From Bacteroidales bacterium (GTDB taxonomy: Bacteria > Bacteroidota > Bacteroidia > Bacteroidales > F082), in the NCBI GenBank assembly GCA_023229135.1, contig JALNZT010000007.1, positions 62,001 to 126,000 on the forward strand: a DNA stretch of 64,000 nucleotides, read 5' to 3'. This document shows, piece after piece, positions 42,217 to 51,327 of the stretch. The position numbers were made by a program, and so were the translations under genes. How positions within the stretch are numbered: position 1 is the stretch's first letter; each line of letters begins with the position of its first letter. Under the pieces are notes generated by a model, which was not told where the DNA came from, did not search any database, and saw nothing but the letters and a program-made list of their open reading frames with translations.

Positions 42217-44592
42217 ATGAAAAAATTACTTACATTCTTCTTCTTACTTGGTTTTGGGGCGGCAGTTATCGGCCAGACGCTGGCTCCCGAATCAGATGTT
42301 TATCGGGCAGAAAAAGTTGTGAAAGCAACTTATTTTGAGAAAATGAAACCGCTCAGAGATACCGAACCCATCACACCAGGTGAACGTAAAAGAGCCTGGA
42401 AAAATGATTTGATCGGAAATGCTACCGTTGAAAAACCCCCTTTTGACCTTTCCGGCCCCGAAAATGTGGACGTTGTTGACCCCGCTGTTCAAGAAGACGT
42501 GAACCGCGATGGAGACTATTGGCCAATCCGTTCCTTCATGGGATTGGGTAATGTTAATGGATATTCACCTCCAGATACCGATGGTGTCGTTGGTCCTGAC
42601 CATTATTTTCTAATCATAAATTCTTCATTCGCTATTTATAGCAAAGAAGGTATGCAGCTATACGGCCCAGCGGATAATAGTACTTTATGGGATGGTTTTC
42701 CGGGACCCTGGACCGGTACCAACGATGGAGACCCTATTGTGCTTTATGACGAGCTGGCTGATCGTTGGTTTGCCAGCCAATTTGCTGTAAATACCAGCAA
42801 TGGAACTTTCTGGGAGTTAGTCGCAATTTCTGAAACAGGCGATCCGCTCGGTGCTTGGTATCGCTATGCTTTTCAGTTCAATTATTTTAATGATTATCCA
42901 AAATTTGGCGTATGGCCAAATGCCTATATCGGAACTTTTAACTACTTCAATTCCAGTGCCTCTTCTTATATAGGTGGAGGTGCTGTAGCCCTCGACCGCG
43001 AAGCAATGATTAACGGCGATCCTGATGCTGAAATGATCGTTTTTCCTATCTCAGGCTCTAAATATGGTATTTTGCCTGCTGACTTTGATGGAACACCTCC
43101 TCCGGCTAACGAACCAGCTTGGTTCGCACACATCAACCGCACAGGTGACAAAAAACTTGAAATCTGGAAAGCTGATATCAATTGGAGCAATCCGGCATCT
43201 TCTACCTATAGTTTACAAAACAGCCTAACGGTGGATGCTTTTAATGCAAGTGTTGGCTCAATTCCTCAGCCTGGCACCAGCCAAACCTTAGATGCTATTG
43301 GTGGGCAGTTGATGTTCAGATTACAATACCGCAACTTTGGCAGTTATAGTACTTTAGTGGCTAATCATACGGTTACTGCCAGTGCAAGAGCTGCCATTCG
43401 TTGGTATGAATTAAGGAAAGAAACCAACAACTGGTCTGTTTATCAGCAGGGTACCTGGAAACCCGATAATGATTTTCGCTGGATGGGAAGTATCGCCATG
43501 AATGGCAATGGAAATATTGCAGTAGGTTATAGTGTTTCCAGCTCCGAAACTTATCCAAGTATCAGATACACTGGGCGTACTGCAAATGCACCACTCGGTA
43601 CTTTCAATATGCCTGAGGTCTCTATTGTTGAAGGTGTAAAATCTCAAACAAACTTAAATCGCTGGGGCGATTACAGTGCAATGTCTGTTGATCCAAGTAA
43701 CGACAGCACTTTTTGGTATACTCAAATGTATATCTCAGGCAGCAATTGGCGCACGCATATCGCCTCTTTCGACTTTGCGCTTGGGCTTCCTCCTTCAATT
43801 GAAGTCGGAGCAGATCAATATATGTGTATCAACCAAAATACCATTTCTACAACAACGACCGGCATCGGCATCAAATCAGTGCTGTGGACTACTTCGGGCG
43901 ACGGAATTTTCTTGTACAATGACCGTATGACTACCATTTTTGCGCCAGGCGGAAACGACCGTATTTCAGGTTCTACATCTCTAACTATTGAAGCCACCGG
44001 CCATAATGGTAACGTTGTGATAGACAGTTTTATGGTTTATATCAATGATTTCCCTCGTGCTATTGCCGGAAATGATACTATTATTTGCAAGGATCAAGTG
44101 ATTGAATTGTACGGTATGGCCAACTTCGCCGATAGTACGATTTGGACCACCAACGGAGATGGAACTTTTAGTGATGCAAATTTATTAAATGCTGTTTATT
44201 CTCCCGGAACACAGGATATTACTAATGGAACGGTTGAGCTTACACTCAGTGTTTTTGCTGAGGATGTTTGCGTAGGTCAAGACAGTGATAAACTTGTTTT
44301 AACTGTAGATAACTGTACCGGTATTCAGGAAATTGACTTACAATCTGCTGTCACCATCTCACCAAACCCAAGCAATGGCCAATTTAGTTTTGTTGTTGAA
44401 AATCCTGGAAGAGAAAAGTTAAGCTGGGAGCTGCATGATGCAAGTGGAAAAGTGGTGATGACTTCTGAACGTGCATCAACACAAAAACACTACAGCGAAA
44501 AGTTTGACTTATCAGCCTTTGCTAAAGGAATTTATCTGTTGAATGTACGCCTCGGCGCTGAGCAAATTGCAGAAAGAATTGTGATCCGCTAA
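42217..44592 (+). CDS. Large T9SS-secreted protein
   Basis: 791 residues. Signal peptide LTFFFLLGFGAAVIGQ, a ~60-residue propeptide-like region, then a beta-propeller-like domain of ~400 residues (GYSPPDTDGVVGPDHYFLI, GDPIVLYDELADRWFASQF, NRWGDYSAMSVDPSND) and two Ig-like repeats each containing a WTT(S/N)GDG(I/T)F turn. The last ~75 residues are a T9SS type A sorting domain (VTISPNPSNGQFSF, ELHDASGKVVM, FAKGIYLLNV, ERIVIR). It should be delivered to the cell surface. The substrate is unknown. It interrupts the usual RseC-rnfB adjacency. Confidence 0.87.
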   Translation: MKKLLTFFFLLGFGAAVIGQTLAPESDVYRAEKVVKATYFEKMKPLRDTEPITPGERKRAWKNDLIGNATVEKPPFDLSGPENVDVVDPAVQEDVNRDGDYWPIRSFMGLGNVNGYSPPDTDGVVGPDHYFLIINSSFAIYSKEGMQLYGPADNSTLWDGFPGPWTGTNDGDPIVLYDELADRWFASQFAVNTSNGTFWELVAISETGDPLGAWYRYAFQFNYFNDYPKFGVWPNAYIGTFNYFNSSASSYIGGGAVALDREAMINGDPDAEMIVFPISGSKYGILPADFDGTPPPANEPAWFAHINRTGDKKLEIWKADINWSNPASSTYSLQNSLTVDAFNASVGSIPQPGTSQTLDAIGGQLMFRLQYRNFGSYSTLVANHTVTASARAAIRWYELRKETNNWSVYQQGTWKPDNDFRWMGSIAMNGNGNIAVGYSVSSSETYPSIRYTGRTANAPLGTFNMPEVSIVEGVKSQTNLNRWGDYSAMSVDPSNDSTFWYTQMYISGSNWRTHIASFDFALGLPPSIEVGADQYMCINQNTISTTTTGIGIKSVLWTTSGDGIFLYNDRMTTIFAPGGNDRISGSTSLTIEATGHNGNVVIDSFMVYINDFPRAIAGNDTIICKDQVIELYGMANFADSTIWTTNGDGTFSDANLLNAVYSPGTQDITNGTVELTLSVFAEDVCVGQDSDKLVLTVDNCTGIQEIDLQSAVTISPNPSNGQFSFVVENPGREKLSWELHDASGKVVMTSERASTQKHYSEKFDLSAFAKGIYLLNVRLGAEQIAERIVIR

Positions 44593-44618
44593 GCCGCTTA
44601 ATGCCGGTGCTATATAAT

Positions 44619-44734
44619 TACTTGGATATCAAGTTCTTTATATATGTTCTAAATTGCTCCTCTTAGTACAATTTAGCCCCTTTTAAAAAAAAAAACCGAA
44701 ATAGTCTTGATAATCAGGCTGTTTCGGTTTTTTT
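44619..44734 (+). repeat. Double-hairpin element, copy 1 (also terminator of the T9SS gene)
   Basis: Alignable with 47022-47135 over its whole length. Hairpin 1: CTAAATTG (44649-44656) with CAATTTAG (44669-44676). Hairpin 2: CCGAAATAG (44696-44704) with CTGTTTCGG (44719-44727), flanked by an A run before and T7 after. The second hairpin is a good rho-independent terminator for the T9SS gene 27 bases upstream of the element. Confidence 0.75.
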
Positions 44735-44805
44735 GCTTTCAAATGTTTTTGATTTTTTCCTGGTACCGCTTTATACAACAAAAGACTTTAGGAGATAGTG
44801 ATGCT

Positions 44806-46107
44806 TTACATGAAAAATTTCAAAATGAATAATACTGCCAATACGATCATTACCACCGATATATCTTTGAATTTTCCAGTCAGCATTTTCAGTATGACAA
44901 ACGAAAGCACGCCAAACAGAATACCTTCGGCAATGGAGTAACTTAGTGGCATCATAATTATCGTTAAGAAAGCGGGTATTGATTCTGTGAAATCCTCAAA
45001 ATTAATGTTTTGGATCGGTGTCATCATCATGGCTCCAACTAATATTAAGGCAGGTGCTGTTGCAGCACCCGGTACCATTAAAAACAAAGGTGAGAGGAAG
45101 AGCGCCAAAAGGAAAAGCACAGCGGTGGTTAAAGCTGTTAAGCCGGTGCGGCCACCTTCAGAAACGCCGGCAGCACTTTCAACATAGGTTGTAACGGCAG
45201 AAGTTCCGAGCATGGCGCCAACGGTTGTTCCAACGGCATCTGCCATTAAGGCTTGTTTTACACGCGGTACACGTCCTTCTATGTCGAGCATATTGGCTTT
45301 TGCCGATACGCCGATTAGTGTTCCTACGGTGTCGAACATATCAACAAAAAGAAAGGTGAAAACCACCAGCAGCATATCCATGGTAAATACCTGAGTCCAT
45401 TCAAATTTCATAAAAATAGGGCTGAGCGAGGGTGGCGTCAGTTCCAGGCTTGCTGGCACAATAGTTACTCCAAACGGAAGGCCGATAATCGTACCAATTA
45501 AAATCCCATACAACAAAGCACCTTTTACTTTTATTGCCAGAAGCACTCCGGTAATGACTAAAGCAAGCAGTGCCACCAAAGCACCGCTATTTTCGGCAAT
45601 GTCGGTTAGGTCGCCAAGAGCTACAAAGTTGACCGGATCGCTTACAATAATCCCGGCAGATTGTAATCCGATAAAAGCAATGAAAAGCCCGATACCTACC
45701 GAAATAGCATATTTAATATTGATGGGGATGGCGTTTACAATTAGCTCACGGATGTTGAATACGGTCAGTAAAATAAAGACGATGCCTTCGAGAAAAACCG
45801 CGGTGAGTGCAAATTGCCAGCTATGACCCATGCCCAGCACAACGGTGAAAGCAAAAAAGGCGTTCAAACCCATGCCCGGAGCAAGAGCAAAAGGAAGTTT
45901 GGCGTACAATGCCATCACCAGGGTTGCAATTAGTGCAGACAAAGCTGTAGCTGTAAAAACAGCTCCTTTGTCCATGCCCGTTACACTCAGAATATCCGGG
46001 TTTACAGCCAAAATATAAGCCATAGTCATAAAAGTGGTAATTCCGGCTAATATTTCGGTTTTAACCGTTGTTTTATTTTCTTTTAGTTTGAAATATTTTT
46101 CAAGCAT
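44806..46107 (-). CDS. NCS2-family purine permease (AzgA/hypoxanthine-guanine type)
   Basis: 433 residues from ATG 46107, 11 bases after the DUF5020 stop; the frame upstream would overlap that gene. Twelve to fourteen helices. The N-terminus KTEILAGITTFMTMAYILAVNP is diagnostic of the AzgA subfamily, which imports adenine, guanine or hypoxanthine with protons. Other marks are PGMGLNAFFAF and VFTFLFVDMFDTVGTLIGV, the substrate-binding Asp/Glu helix, then TTYVESAAGVSEGGRTGLTA. It is co-oriented with and directly after a Tsx-like outer-membrane gene, which makes a purine/nucleoside uptake pair. Confidence 0.93.
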   Translation of the reverse strand: MLEKYFKLKENKTTVKTEILAGITTFMTMAYILAVNPDILSVTGMDKGAVFTATALSALIATLVMALYAKLPFALAPGMGLNAFFAFTVVLGMGHSWQFALTAVFLEGIVFILLTVFNIRELIVNAIPINIKYAISVGIGLFIAFIGLQSAGIIVSDPVNFVALGDLTDIAENSGALVALLALVITGVLLAIKVKGALLYGILIGTIIGLPFGVTIVPASLELTPPSLSPIFMKFEWTQVFTMDMLLVVFTFLFVDMFDTVGTLIGVSAKANMLDIEGRVPRVKQALMADAVGTTVGAMLGTSAVTTYVESAAGVSEGGRTGLTALTTAVLFLLALFLSPLFLMVPGAATAPALILVGAMMMTPIQNINFEDFTESIPAFLTIIMMPLSYSIAEGILFGVLSFVILKMLTGKFKDISVVMIVLAVLFILKFFM

Positions 46108-46118
46108 GATTTCAGGAT

Positions 46119-46805
46119 TTAAAAGGTGTATTTTAAGCCAAGAGTAGGACACACAGCAAATTCTGCCCCGATAAAATTATTACTTAACTCTATTTCGGTT
46201 CCAAGTGATAGGCTTTTGGTGGCATTATACCAGAGTTGAGGCTCAGCTAAAAATCTATAATCTGTTCCCCAGAACATTTTTTCTTTCCAGAAATCAGCAA
46301 AACCAGTAAAAGTTAGCTTTTCCCTAATCATTTTCACCGTCCAAACTGCCGTTAGTTGAAAAGAAACATCCTCCTTATTTTTGATGTATTTGTAATTTGC
46401 CTGCAAGGTTAAAATTCTTGAGAAATCGGCTGACGCCCAGCTATGTTGAACACCTGCTAACCAGCAGTTTTCAATAGGTACAAATGGCGTATCGTCACCG
46501 TTCAATTTAAATACTCCTCCGTTGTATTCAATACGAGGCATAATTTTTTGGCTCTCATTCCATTTAAAAGCACGAGCTATTTCCCAATAGGCCAACGAAA
46601 TACCGTTGTCAACATTTCGTGCATCAGAACTGTAGTCCATGTCGATGAAAAAGAAAGTAGAACCAAATTTATCAGCTTTGAACATTTCGACGGTGGTGGT
46701 CAATAGCTTCCTGTCTTTACCAAAATCGTAATGAGCCTGAATGTTTTGGGCACTTGCTGGTAGGGTAAACGCAACCATTAAAAATAATAGGAAAATTATT
46801 TTCAT
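46119..46805 (-). CDS. DUF5020 outer-membrane protein, Tsx-like nucleoside channel candidate
   Basis: 228 residues with signal peptide (FLLFLMVAFTLPASA). The mature protein has alternating beta strands rich in aromatic residues and ends in LGLKYTF, the terminal-Phe signal of outer-membrane barrels. The pattern (HYDFGKDRKLLTTTVEMF, FFFIDMDYSSDA) is DUF5020, a Bacteroidota family related to the Tsx nucleoside channel. Its position immediately upstream of a purine permease supports purine or nucleoside passage through the outer membrane; this role is inferred. Confidence 0.8.
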   Translation of the reverse strand: MKIIFLLFLMVAFTLPASAQNIQAHYDFGKDRKLLTTTVEMFKADKFGSTFFFIDMDYSSDARNVDNGISLAYWEIARAFKWNESQKIMPRIEYNGGVFKLNGDDTPFVPIENCWLAGVQHSWASADFSRILTLQANYKYIKNKEDVSFQLTAVWTVKMIREKLTFTGFADFWKEKMFWGTDYRFLAEPQLWYNATKSLSLGTEIELSNNFIGAEFAVCPTLGLKYTF

Positions 46806-47021
46806 AGCAGTAATTGAGTTGTTTGATGCGGTAAAAATATAAATTTTATCATGTTTGAGTGGGTATTTTATAATGATTATAAATAAGCACGTCTTAAATT
46901 TCGGAATGGGTAGCTGAAAATTTATTTGATAAGCTTGTGACTTAAACCTGTTAGTGGGTGGAAAAGAACACTTTAAAAAAATAATGAATTAGAAAAAGGC
47001 TGATTTGAGTATCTATTGACA

Positions 47022-47135
47022 TACTTGGATATATAGTTCTTTAAATATGTTCTAAATTGCTGATTTTATGCAATTTAGAAAGATTCTAAACAAACCCGAA
47101 ATAGTCTTGATAATCAGGCTGTTTCGTTTTTTTTT
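47022..47135 (+). repeat. Double-hairpin element, copy 2
   Basis: Homologous to 44619-44734. Hairpin 1 is longer here: TTCTAAATTGC (47050-47060) pairs perfectly with GCAATTTAGAA (47070-47080). Hairpin 2 is CGAAATAG (47097-47104) with CTGTTTCG (47119-47126) and a T run to 47135. The block 47096-47126 is base-for-base identical to 44696-44726. No plus-strand gene precedes this copy, so as a terminator it is an orphan. Confidence 0.75.
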
Positions 47136-47156
47136 GTTTTTTATAATTTTAGTCAT

Positions 47157-47395
47157 ATGATTGTAAAATACAGATATATAGATGGTTATAATAATATTAC
47201 TCAAAGTGTTCCGATATTGAAAGTGAGGTCAAATCTTTTAATTTTGCTTCACTGTTTAAAATTAACAGTCATGTTTATTGACAATCAGTAACAGTAATAT
47301 ATGCCGAATGGATTTCTGATGCGGAAAACAATGGTAAAGCAGAAGCACAATTAATTGATTTAGGCATTGATATTAAGCTTGTTGGAAATGATTAA
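47157..47395 (+). pseudogene. Unidentified short coding remnant, frame-broken
   Basis: An ATG at 47157 opens a 44-codon frame (MIVKYRYIDGYNNITQSVP...), and a second frame from 47282 to the TAA at 47393 gives a protein-like tail containing YAEWISDAENNGKAEAQL. Together they look like one small gene broken by a frameshift or deletion, in front of rnfB. I do not recognise the family. Confidence 0.35.
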
Positions 47396-47427
47396 TTTCT
47401 TGAAGTGAAAATTTAAAACTATACACA

Positions 47428-48339
47428 GTGAACGAGGTAATACTTTATACACTTTTAACGCTTGGGCTTTTAGGAACAGTAGCGGCTGTGATCCTTTATT
47501 TTGTGGCTCAAAAGTTTAAGGTGATTGAGAATCCAATGATTGATTTGGTGGATGATGTTTTGCCCAAAGCAAACTGCGGAGGTTGCGGCTTTCCGGGATG
47601 CAGAGCCTTTGCCGAAGCTCTTGTGAAATCTGCCAATGAAAATCATTCACTCGACGGCCTGAACTGTCCTGTTGGCGGCAATGATGTGATGAAAAGTGCA
47701 GCTGCCATACTGGGTCTCGAAGTAGAAGAGCAAGAGCCGCTGATTGCCGTGATTAGGTGTAATGGCAGTAAAGCCAATTCGCCGGCAAAAATCAATTATG
47801 ACGGCCCTTCTACCTGTGCTTTTGCACATAACTTATATGCCGGTGAAGGTGGCTGCCCGCATGGCTGCCTGGGTTTGGGCGATTGCGAGGTCAGCTGCGA
47901 TTTCGATGCCATCCATATCAGCTCTGAAACCGGCTTGCCCGAAGTAAATGAGAAATGTGTGGCTTGCGGAGCTTGTGTTAAAGCCTGTCCCCGCGGCATC
48001 ATCGAGCTGCGGCCCAAAGGCAAAAAAGACCGCCGTATTTTCGTAAGCTGTATCAACCAGGAAAAAGGCGGCGTGGCCAAAAAGAACTGCGAAGTAGCCT
48101 GTATTGGCTGCTCCAAGTGCTTCAAGGTCTGTCCTTTTGATGCCATCACCATGAGCAACAACCTGGCTTATATCGATCCGGTAAAATGTAAGCTTTGCCG
48201 TAAATGTGTTGAAGTATGTCCTACAAACTCCATTCACGAGATCAATTTCCCGCCGCGTAAAATAAAACCGGAGGCGACAGAAGAAACTACGAAAACGATG
48301 GCCGTTTCGCACCAAGAACCCAACGAGAACAAAGCCTAA
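47428..48339 (+). CDS. rnfB: Rnf electron-transport complex subunit B
   Basis: 303 residues, GTG start. An N-terminal membrane helix (LYTLLTLGLLGTVAAVILYF) is followed by the RnfB four-Cys cluster NCGGCGFPGCRAF (Cys50, 53, 58 and a later Cys in GLNCPVGG). The C-terminal half has several 4Fe-4S ferredoxin motifs: CVACGACVKACP, CIGCSKCFKVCP and CKLCRKCVEVCP, plus a variant CPHGCLGLGDCEVSC. RnfB takes electrons from reduced ferredoxin and passes them into the complex, which pumps Na+ or H+ while reducing NAD+. It is the first gene of the contiguous rnf operon here. Confidence 0.95.
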   Translation: MNEVILYTLLTLGLLGTVAAVILYFVAQKFKVIENPMIDLVDDVLPKANCGGCGFPGCRAFAEALVKSANENHSLDGLNCPVGGNDVMKSAAAILGLEVEEQEPLIAVIRCNGSKANSPAKINYDGPSTCAFAHNLYAGEGGCPHGCLGLGDCEVSCDFDAIHISSETGLPEVNEKCVACGACVKACPRGIIELRPKGKKDRRIFVSCINQEKGGVAKKNCEVACIGCSKCFKVCPFDAITMSNNLAYIDPVKCKLCRKCVEVCPTNSIHEINFPPRKIKPEATEETTKTMAVSHQEPNENKA

Positions 48340-48348
48340 GCTAACAGC

Positions 48349-49689
48349 ATGATGAAATCACTGAAAACGTTTAAAATTGGCGGCGTACACCCGGAAGAGA
48401 ACAAACGCTCGGCCAATGCTCCAATACAAATACTGCCCTTTCCCAAGCAGGCGATTATCCCGTTGGGACAAAACCTGGGCGCACCTTCAAAACCGTTGGT
48501 AAAGCGCGGCGACGAGGTGAAAACAGGTCAATTAATAGCTGGCGGTGAGTCCTTTATCGCGGCCAATTTGCATTCGCCTTTCACCGGAAAAGTATCTAAG
48601 ATTGATAACTTCCTGGATAGCAGTGGCTATCGTAGGCCTGCCATCGTAATTGATGTGCAGGAAGAAGATATTTGGGAAGATGGCATCGACACTTCTGGCA
48701 CTATAAAGCGAGAAATTACTGCTGATAGAAAAACGATAATTGATACCATAAAATCCTGTGGCATAGTTGGTTTGGGCGGTGCAACTTTTCCTACGCATGT
48801 AAAAATGATGGTTCCCGACGGCAAAAAGGCCGAATACCTTATTATAAATGGTGTGGAATGCGAACCCTATCTCACTTCCGACCATCGGTTGATGCTCGAA
48901 AAAGGGCAGGAGCTGCTTATCGGGATTCAGATTCTGATGAAAGCCCTTGACGTTGAGAAAGCCATCGTAGGGATTGAAAATAACAAGCGCGACGCCATCA
49001 ATCATCTAACAGAACTGGCTGCTGGTTTTGAAAGAATTCAAATTCAGCCGCTTAAAGTAAAATATCCGCAGGGTGGCGAAAAACAGCTTATCAAAGCTAC
49101 TGTTAACCGCGAAGTTCCCTCTGGAAAACTACCTATTGAAGTGGGCTGTGTGGTAAGTAATGTAGGTACTGCTTTTGCGGTTTACGAAGCCGTTCAAAAG
49201 AATAAACCGCTGATAGAAAGGATAGTTACCGTTACCGGCAAGGCCGTGAAAAAACCCTCTAACTTTAAGGTACGTGTTGGCACACCGGTGCAGCAGTTGA
49301 TAGATGCCGCTGAAGGCTTGCCCGAAAATACCGGAAAGATTATCAATGGCGGCCCGATGATGGGCAAGGCGATTATGAGCACAGAAGTGCCTGTAGTGAA
49401 AGGTACTTCGGGTATTTTGTTGATGAAGCAAGAGGAAAGTCGCCGCAAAACAGCACTAAACTGTATCCGTTGCTCGAAGTGTACTTCGGTTTGTCCGATG
49501 GGTTTAGAGCCTTATCTTCTTCTGAAACTGGTTAAGCTGGAACGTTACGAAGACGGTATGAAAGAACGGATAATGGACTGCATCGAATGCGGCTCCTGCC
49601 AGTTCACCTGTCCGTCAAACTTACCGTTGCTCGATTATCTCAAACTTGGGAAACAACGTGCCGGACAAATTATCAGGTCCCGTAAATAA
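48349..49689 (+). CDS. rnfC: Rnf electron-transport complex subunit C
   Basis: 446 residues, 9 bases after rnfB. The N-terminal barrel-sandwich segment GGVHPEENK...LHSPFTGKV, the nucleotide/FMN-binding loop GIVGLGGATFPTHVK and INGVECEPYLTSDHR are those of RnfC, the NADH-reacting peripheral subunit. Two 4Fe-4S motifs lie near the C-terminus: CIRCSKCTSVCP and CIECGSCQFTCP. Either of two adjacent ATGs (48349, 48352) may be the start. Confidence 0.96.
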   Translation: MMKSLKTFKIGGVHPEENKRSANAPIQILPFPKQAIIPLGQNLGAPSKPLVKRGDEVKTGQLIAGGESFIAANLHSPFTGKVSKIDNFLDSSGYRRPAIVIDVQEEDIWEDGIDTSGTIKREITADRKTIIDTIKSCGIVGLGGATFPTHVKMMVPDGKKAEYLIINGVECEPYLTSDHRLMLEKGQELLIGIQILMKALDVEKAIVGIENNKRDAINHLTELAAGFERIQIQPLKVKYPQGGEKQLIKATVNREVPSGKLPIEVGCVVSNVGTAFAVYEAVQKNKPLIERIVTVTGKAVKKPSNFKVRVGTPVQQLIDAAEGLPENTGKIINGGPMMGKAIMSTEVPVVKGTSGILLMKQEESRRKTALNCIRCSKCTSVCPMGLEPYLLLKLVKLERYEDGMKERIMDCIECGSCQFTCPSNLPLLDYLKLGKQRAGQIIRSRK

Positions 49690-49706
49690 TTAATTTAAAC
49701 AGAAAG

Positions 49707-50714
49707 ATGAATCAATTTACCATTTCGGGCTCTCCGCATATTCATGGAGAAGAAAGTGTAAGCAAGATTATGTACACCGTAGTGCTGGCACTGCTTCCGG
49801 CAGTATTGGTGTCAGCCTATTTTTTTGGACTCGACGCCATCAGGGTGCTATTTATTGCTGTAATTTCCTGTATGTTTTTTGAGTGGGTCATTCAAAAATA
49901 TATCATCAAAGGACCGATAACCATTACCGATGGATCGGCTGTGGTGGCTGGCATGTTGCTGGCCTTCAACGTGCCGTCGAACCTACCTTGGTGGATTTTG
50001 GTGATTGGCGCGCTGGCAACCATCGGCATCGCCAAGATGTCGTTTGGCGGCTTGGGACGCAATCCTTTTAACCCGGCACTTGTGGGTCGTGTATTTATGC
50101 TGATCTCTTTTCCGGTGCAGATGACCAGCTGGCCTATCGCAAAGCCTGTGTTTGCTGAAGGTCTGACAGATGCTATCACCGGCCCGACTGCGCTGGGTTT
50201 GCTCAAAGAAGGTGTTGATGCCGGAAAAACTATTGACCAAATTTTGGCTGATCCGGCCATGCCGGATTATATCGACCGCATCACCGGAAATATGAGCGGC
50301 TCACTGGGCGAAATGTCGGCTATCGCGCTTATCATTGGTGGACTATTTATGATTTGGCGCAAAGTGATTAATTGGCAAGTGCCATTCTCGATTATCTTCA
50401 CCGTGTTTGTCTTCGCAGGAATTTTTCACCTGATTGATCCAACGATGTATATCGAACCTACTTTCCATTTGTTTGCCGGCGGATTGATGTTGGGAGCTAT
50501 TTTTATGGCCACAGATATGGTAACTTCGCCCATGACTATTTCCGGAAAATTAGTTTTCGGAGTCGGCATTGGTCTGATAACGATTATCATCAGGTTTTGG
50601 GGCGCTTATCCCGAAGGAATCTCCTTTGCCATTTTGATCATGAATGCCTTTGTGCCCTTGATTAATAACAGCTTCAAGCCCAAACGTTTTGGAGTAAAAG
50701 CCGTTTCAAAATAA
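49707..50714 (+). CDS. rnfD: Rnf electron-transport complex subunit D
   Basis: 335 residues with 9-10 membrane helices. Family segments: SGSPHIHGEESVSKIMY at the start, DGSAVVAGMLLAFNVPSNLPWW, GGLGRNPFNPALVGRVF and FMATDMVTSPMT. The covalent FMN site is likely Thr161 in ITGPTALG. RnfD is an integral subunit that carries electrons and ions across the membrane. It lies 17 bases after rnfC. Confidence 0.95.
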   Translation: MNQFTISGSPHIHGEESVSKIMYTVVLALLPAVLVSAYFFGLDAIRVLFIAVISCMFFEWVIQKYIIKGPITITDGSAVVAGMLLAFNVPSNLPWWILVIGALATIGIAKMSFGGLGRNPFNPALVGRVFMLISFPVQMTSWPIAKPVFAEGLTDAITGPTALGLLKEGVDAGKTIDQILADPAMPDYIDRITGNMSGSLGEMSAIALIIGGLFMIWRKVINWQVPFSIIFTVFVFAGIFHLIDPTMYIEPTFHLFAGGLMLGAIFMATDMVTSPMTISGKLVFGVGIGLITIIIRFWGAYPEGISFAILIMNAFVPLINNSFKPKRFGVKAVSK

Positions 50715-50739
50715 GTTAAAAAACTATATCCTTTGCCTT

Positions 50740-51327
50740 ATGGCCGCAAAAAAAGAATCTTCGTTTTTCAATATGGTGAGTACGTTGTTGTTGATATCAG
50801 CAATTTCTGCCTTGTCGCTGGGGACAGTTTTTAACCTCACCAAAGAACCCATCGCTCTGGCCAGAAAAGCCAAGCAGGAAGCTGCTATAAAAGCCGTGCT
50901 ACCTGCTTTTGATGAGCTGAAAATTATAAACGTGAAGTCTGCACTCGAAACCGACTCACTACAATTTAACCAGGCTTATGTGAATGGTGCACTGGTCGGG
51001 ACTGCTATAAACACCTTTACCAACAAGGGTTTTGGTGGTAATATAAAATTGATGGTGGGCTTATTGCCCGATGGAACGATCAATAATATTTCGGTGCTTG
51101 AGCACAAAGAAACACCGGGTTTGGGTGATAAAATGCAAAAAAATAAATCACCTTGGAGCGAGCAATTCAATGGTATGAAAACCGATGAGCTCAAAAAGCT
51201 CGATGTAAGCAAAGATGGTGGTGAGATAGACGCGATTACCGCAGCCACCATTAGCTCTCGGGCTTATGTGGATGCCCTGAAACGCGCCGTGATCACCTAC
51301 AAACAAACTGAAGGAGGAAACCAATAA
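50740..51327 (+). CDS. rnfG: Rnf electron-transport complex subunit G
   Basis: 195 residues with one N-terminal membrane helix (FNMVSTLLLISAISALSLG) and a periplasmic FMN-binding domain. Marks are GFGGNIKLMVGLLPDG, EHKETPGLGDKM and the covalent flavin threonine in DAITAATISS (Thr170; many homologues read TGAT). It accepts flavin from an ApbE-type transferase, not encoded in this window. Its stop overlaps the rnfE ATG by one base. Confidence 0.95.
   Translation: MAAKKESSFFNMVSTLLLISAISALSLGTVFNLTKEPIALARKAKQEAAIKAVLPAFDELKIINVKSALETDSLQFNQAYVNGALVGTAINTFTNKGFGGNIKLMVGLLPDGTINNISVLEHKETPGLGDKMQKNKSPWSEQFNGMKTDELKKLDVSKDGGEIDAITAATISSRAYVDALKRAVITYKQTEGGNQ

Larger units (their letters stand above)
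46806..47427. other. 622-base non-coding region upstream of rnfB
   Basis: Contains the second double-hairpin element (47022-47135) and short coding remnants (47157-47395). No intact gene and no exact -7 promoter match directly in front of rnfB were found. Confidence 0.6.

Noticed and set aside
44619..47135. Transposon carrying the purine genes
   Set aside because: No transposase, no inverted ends and no target duplication were seen; direct repeats alone do not support it.
47833..48315. 160-residue antisense frame over rnfB
   Set aside because: Explained by the Cys/Gly codon pattern of rnfB; no independent features.
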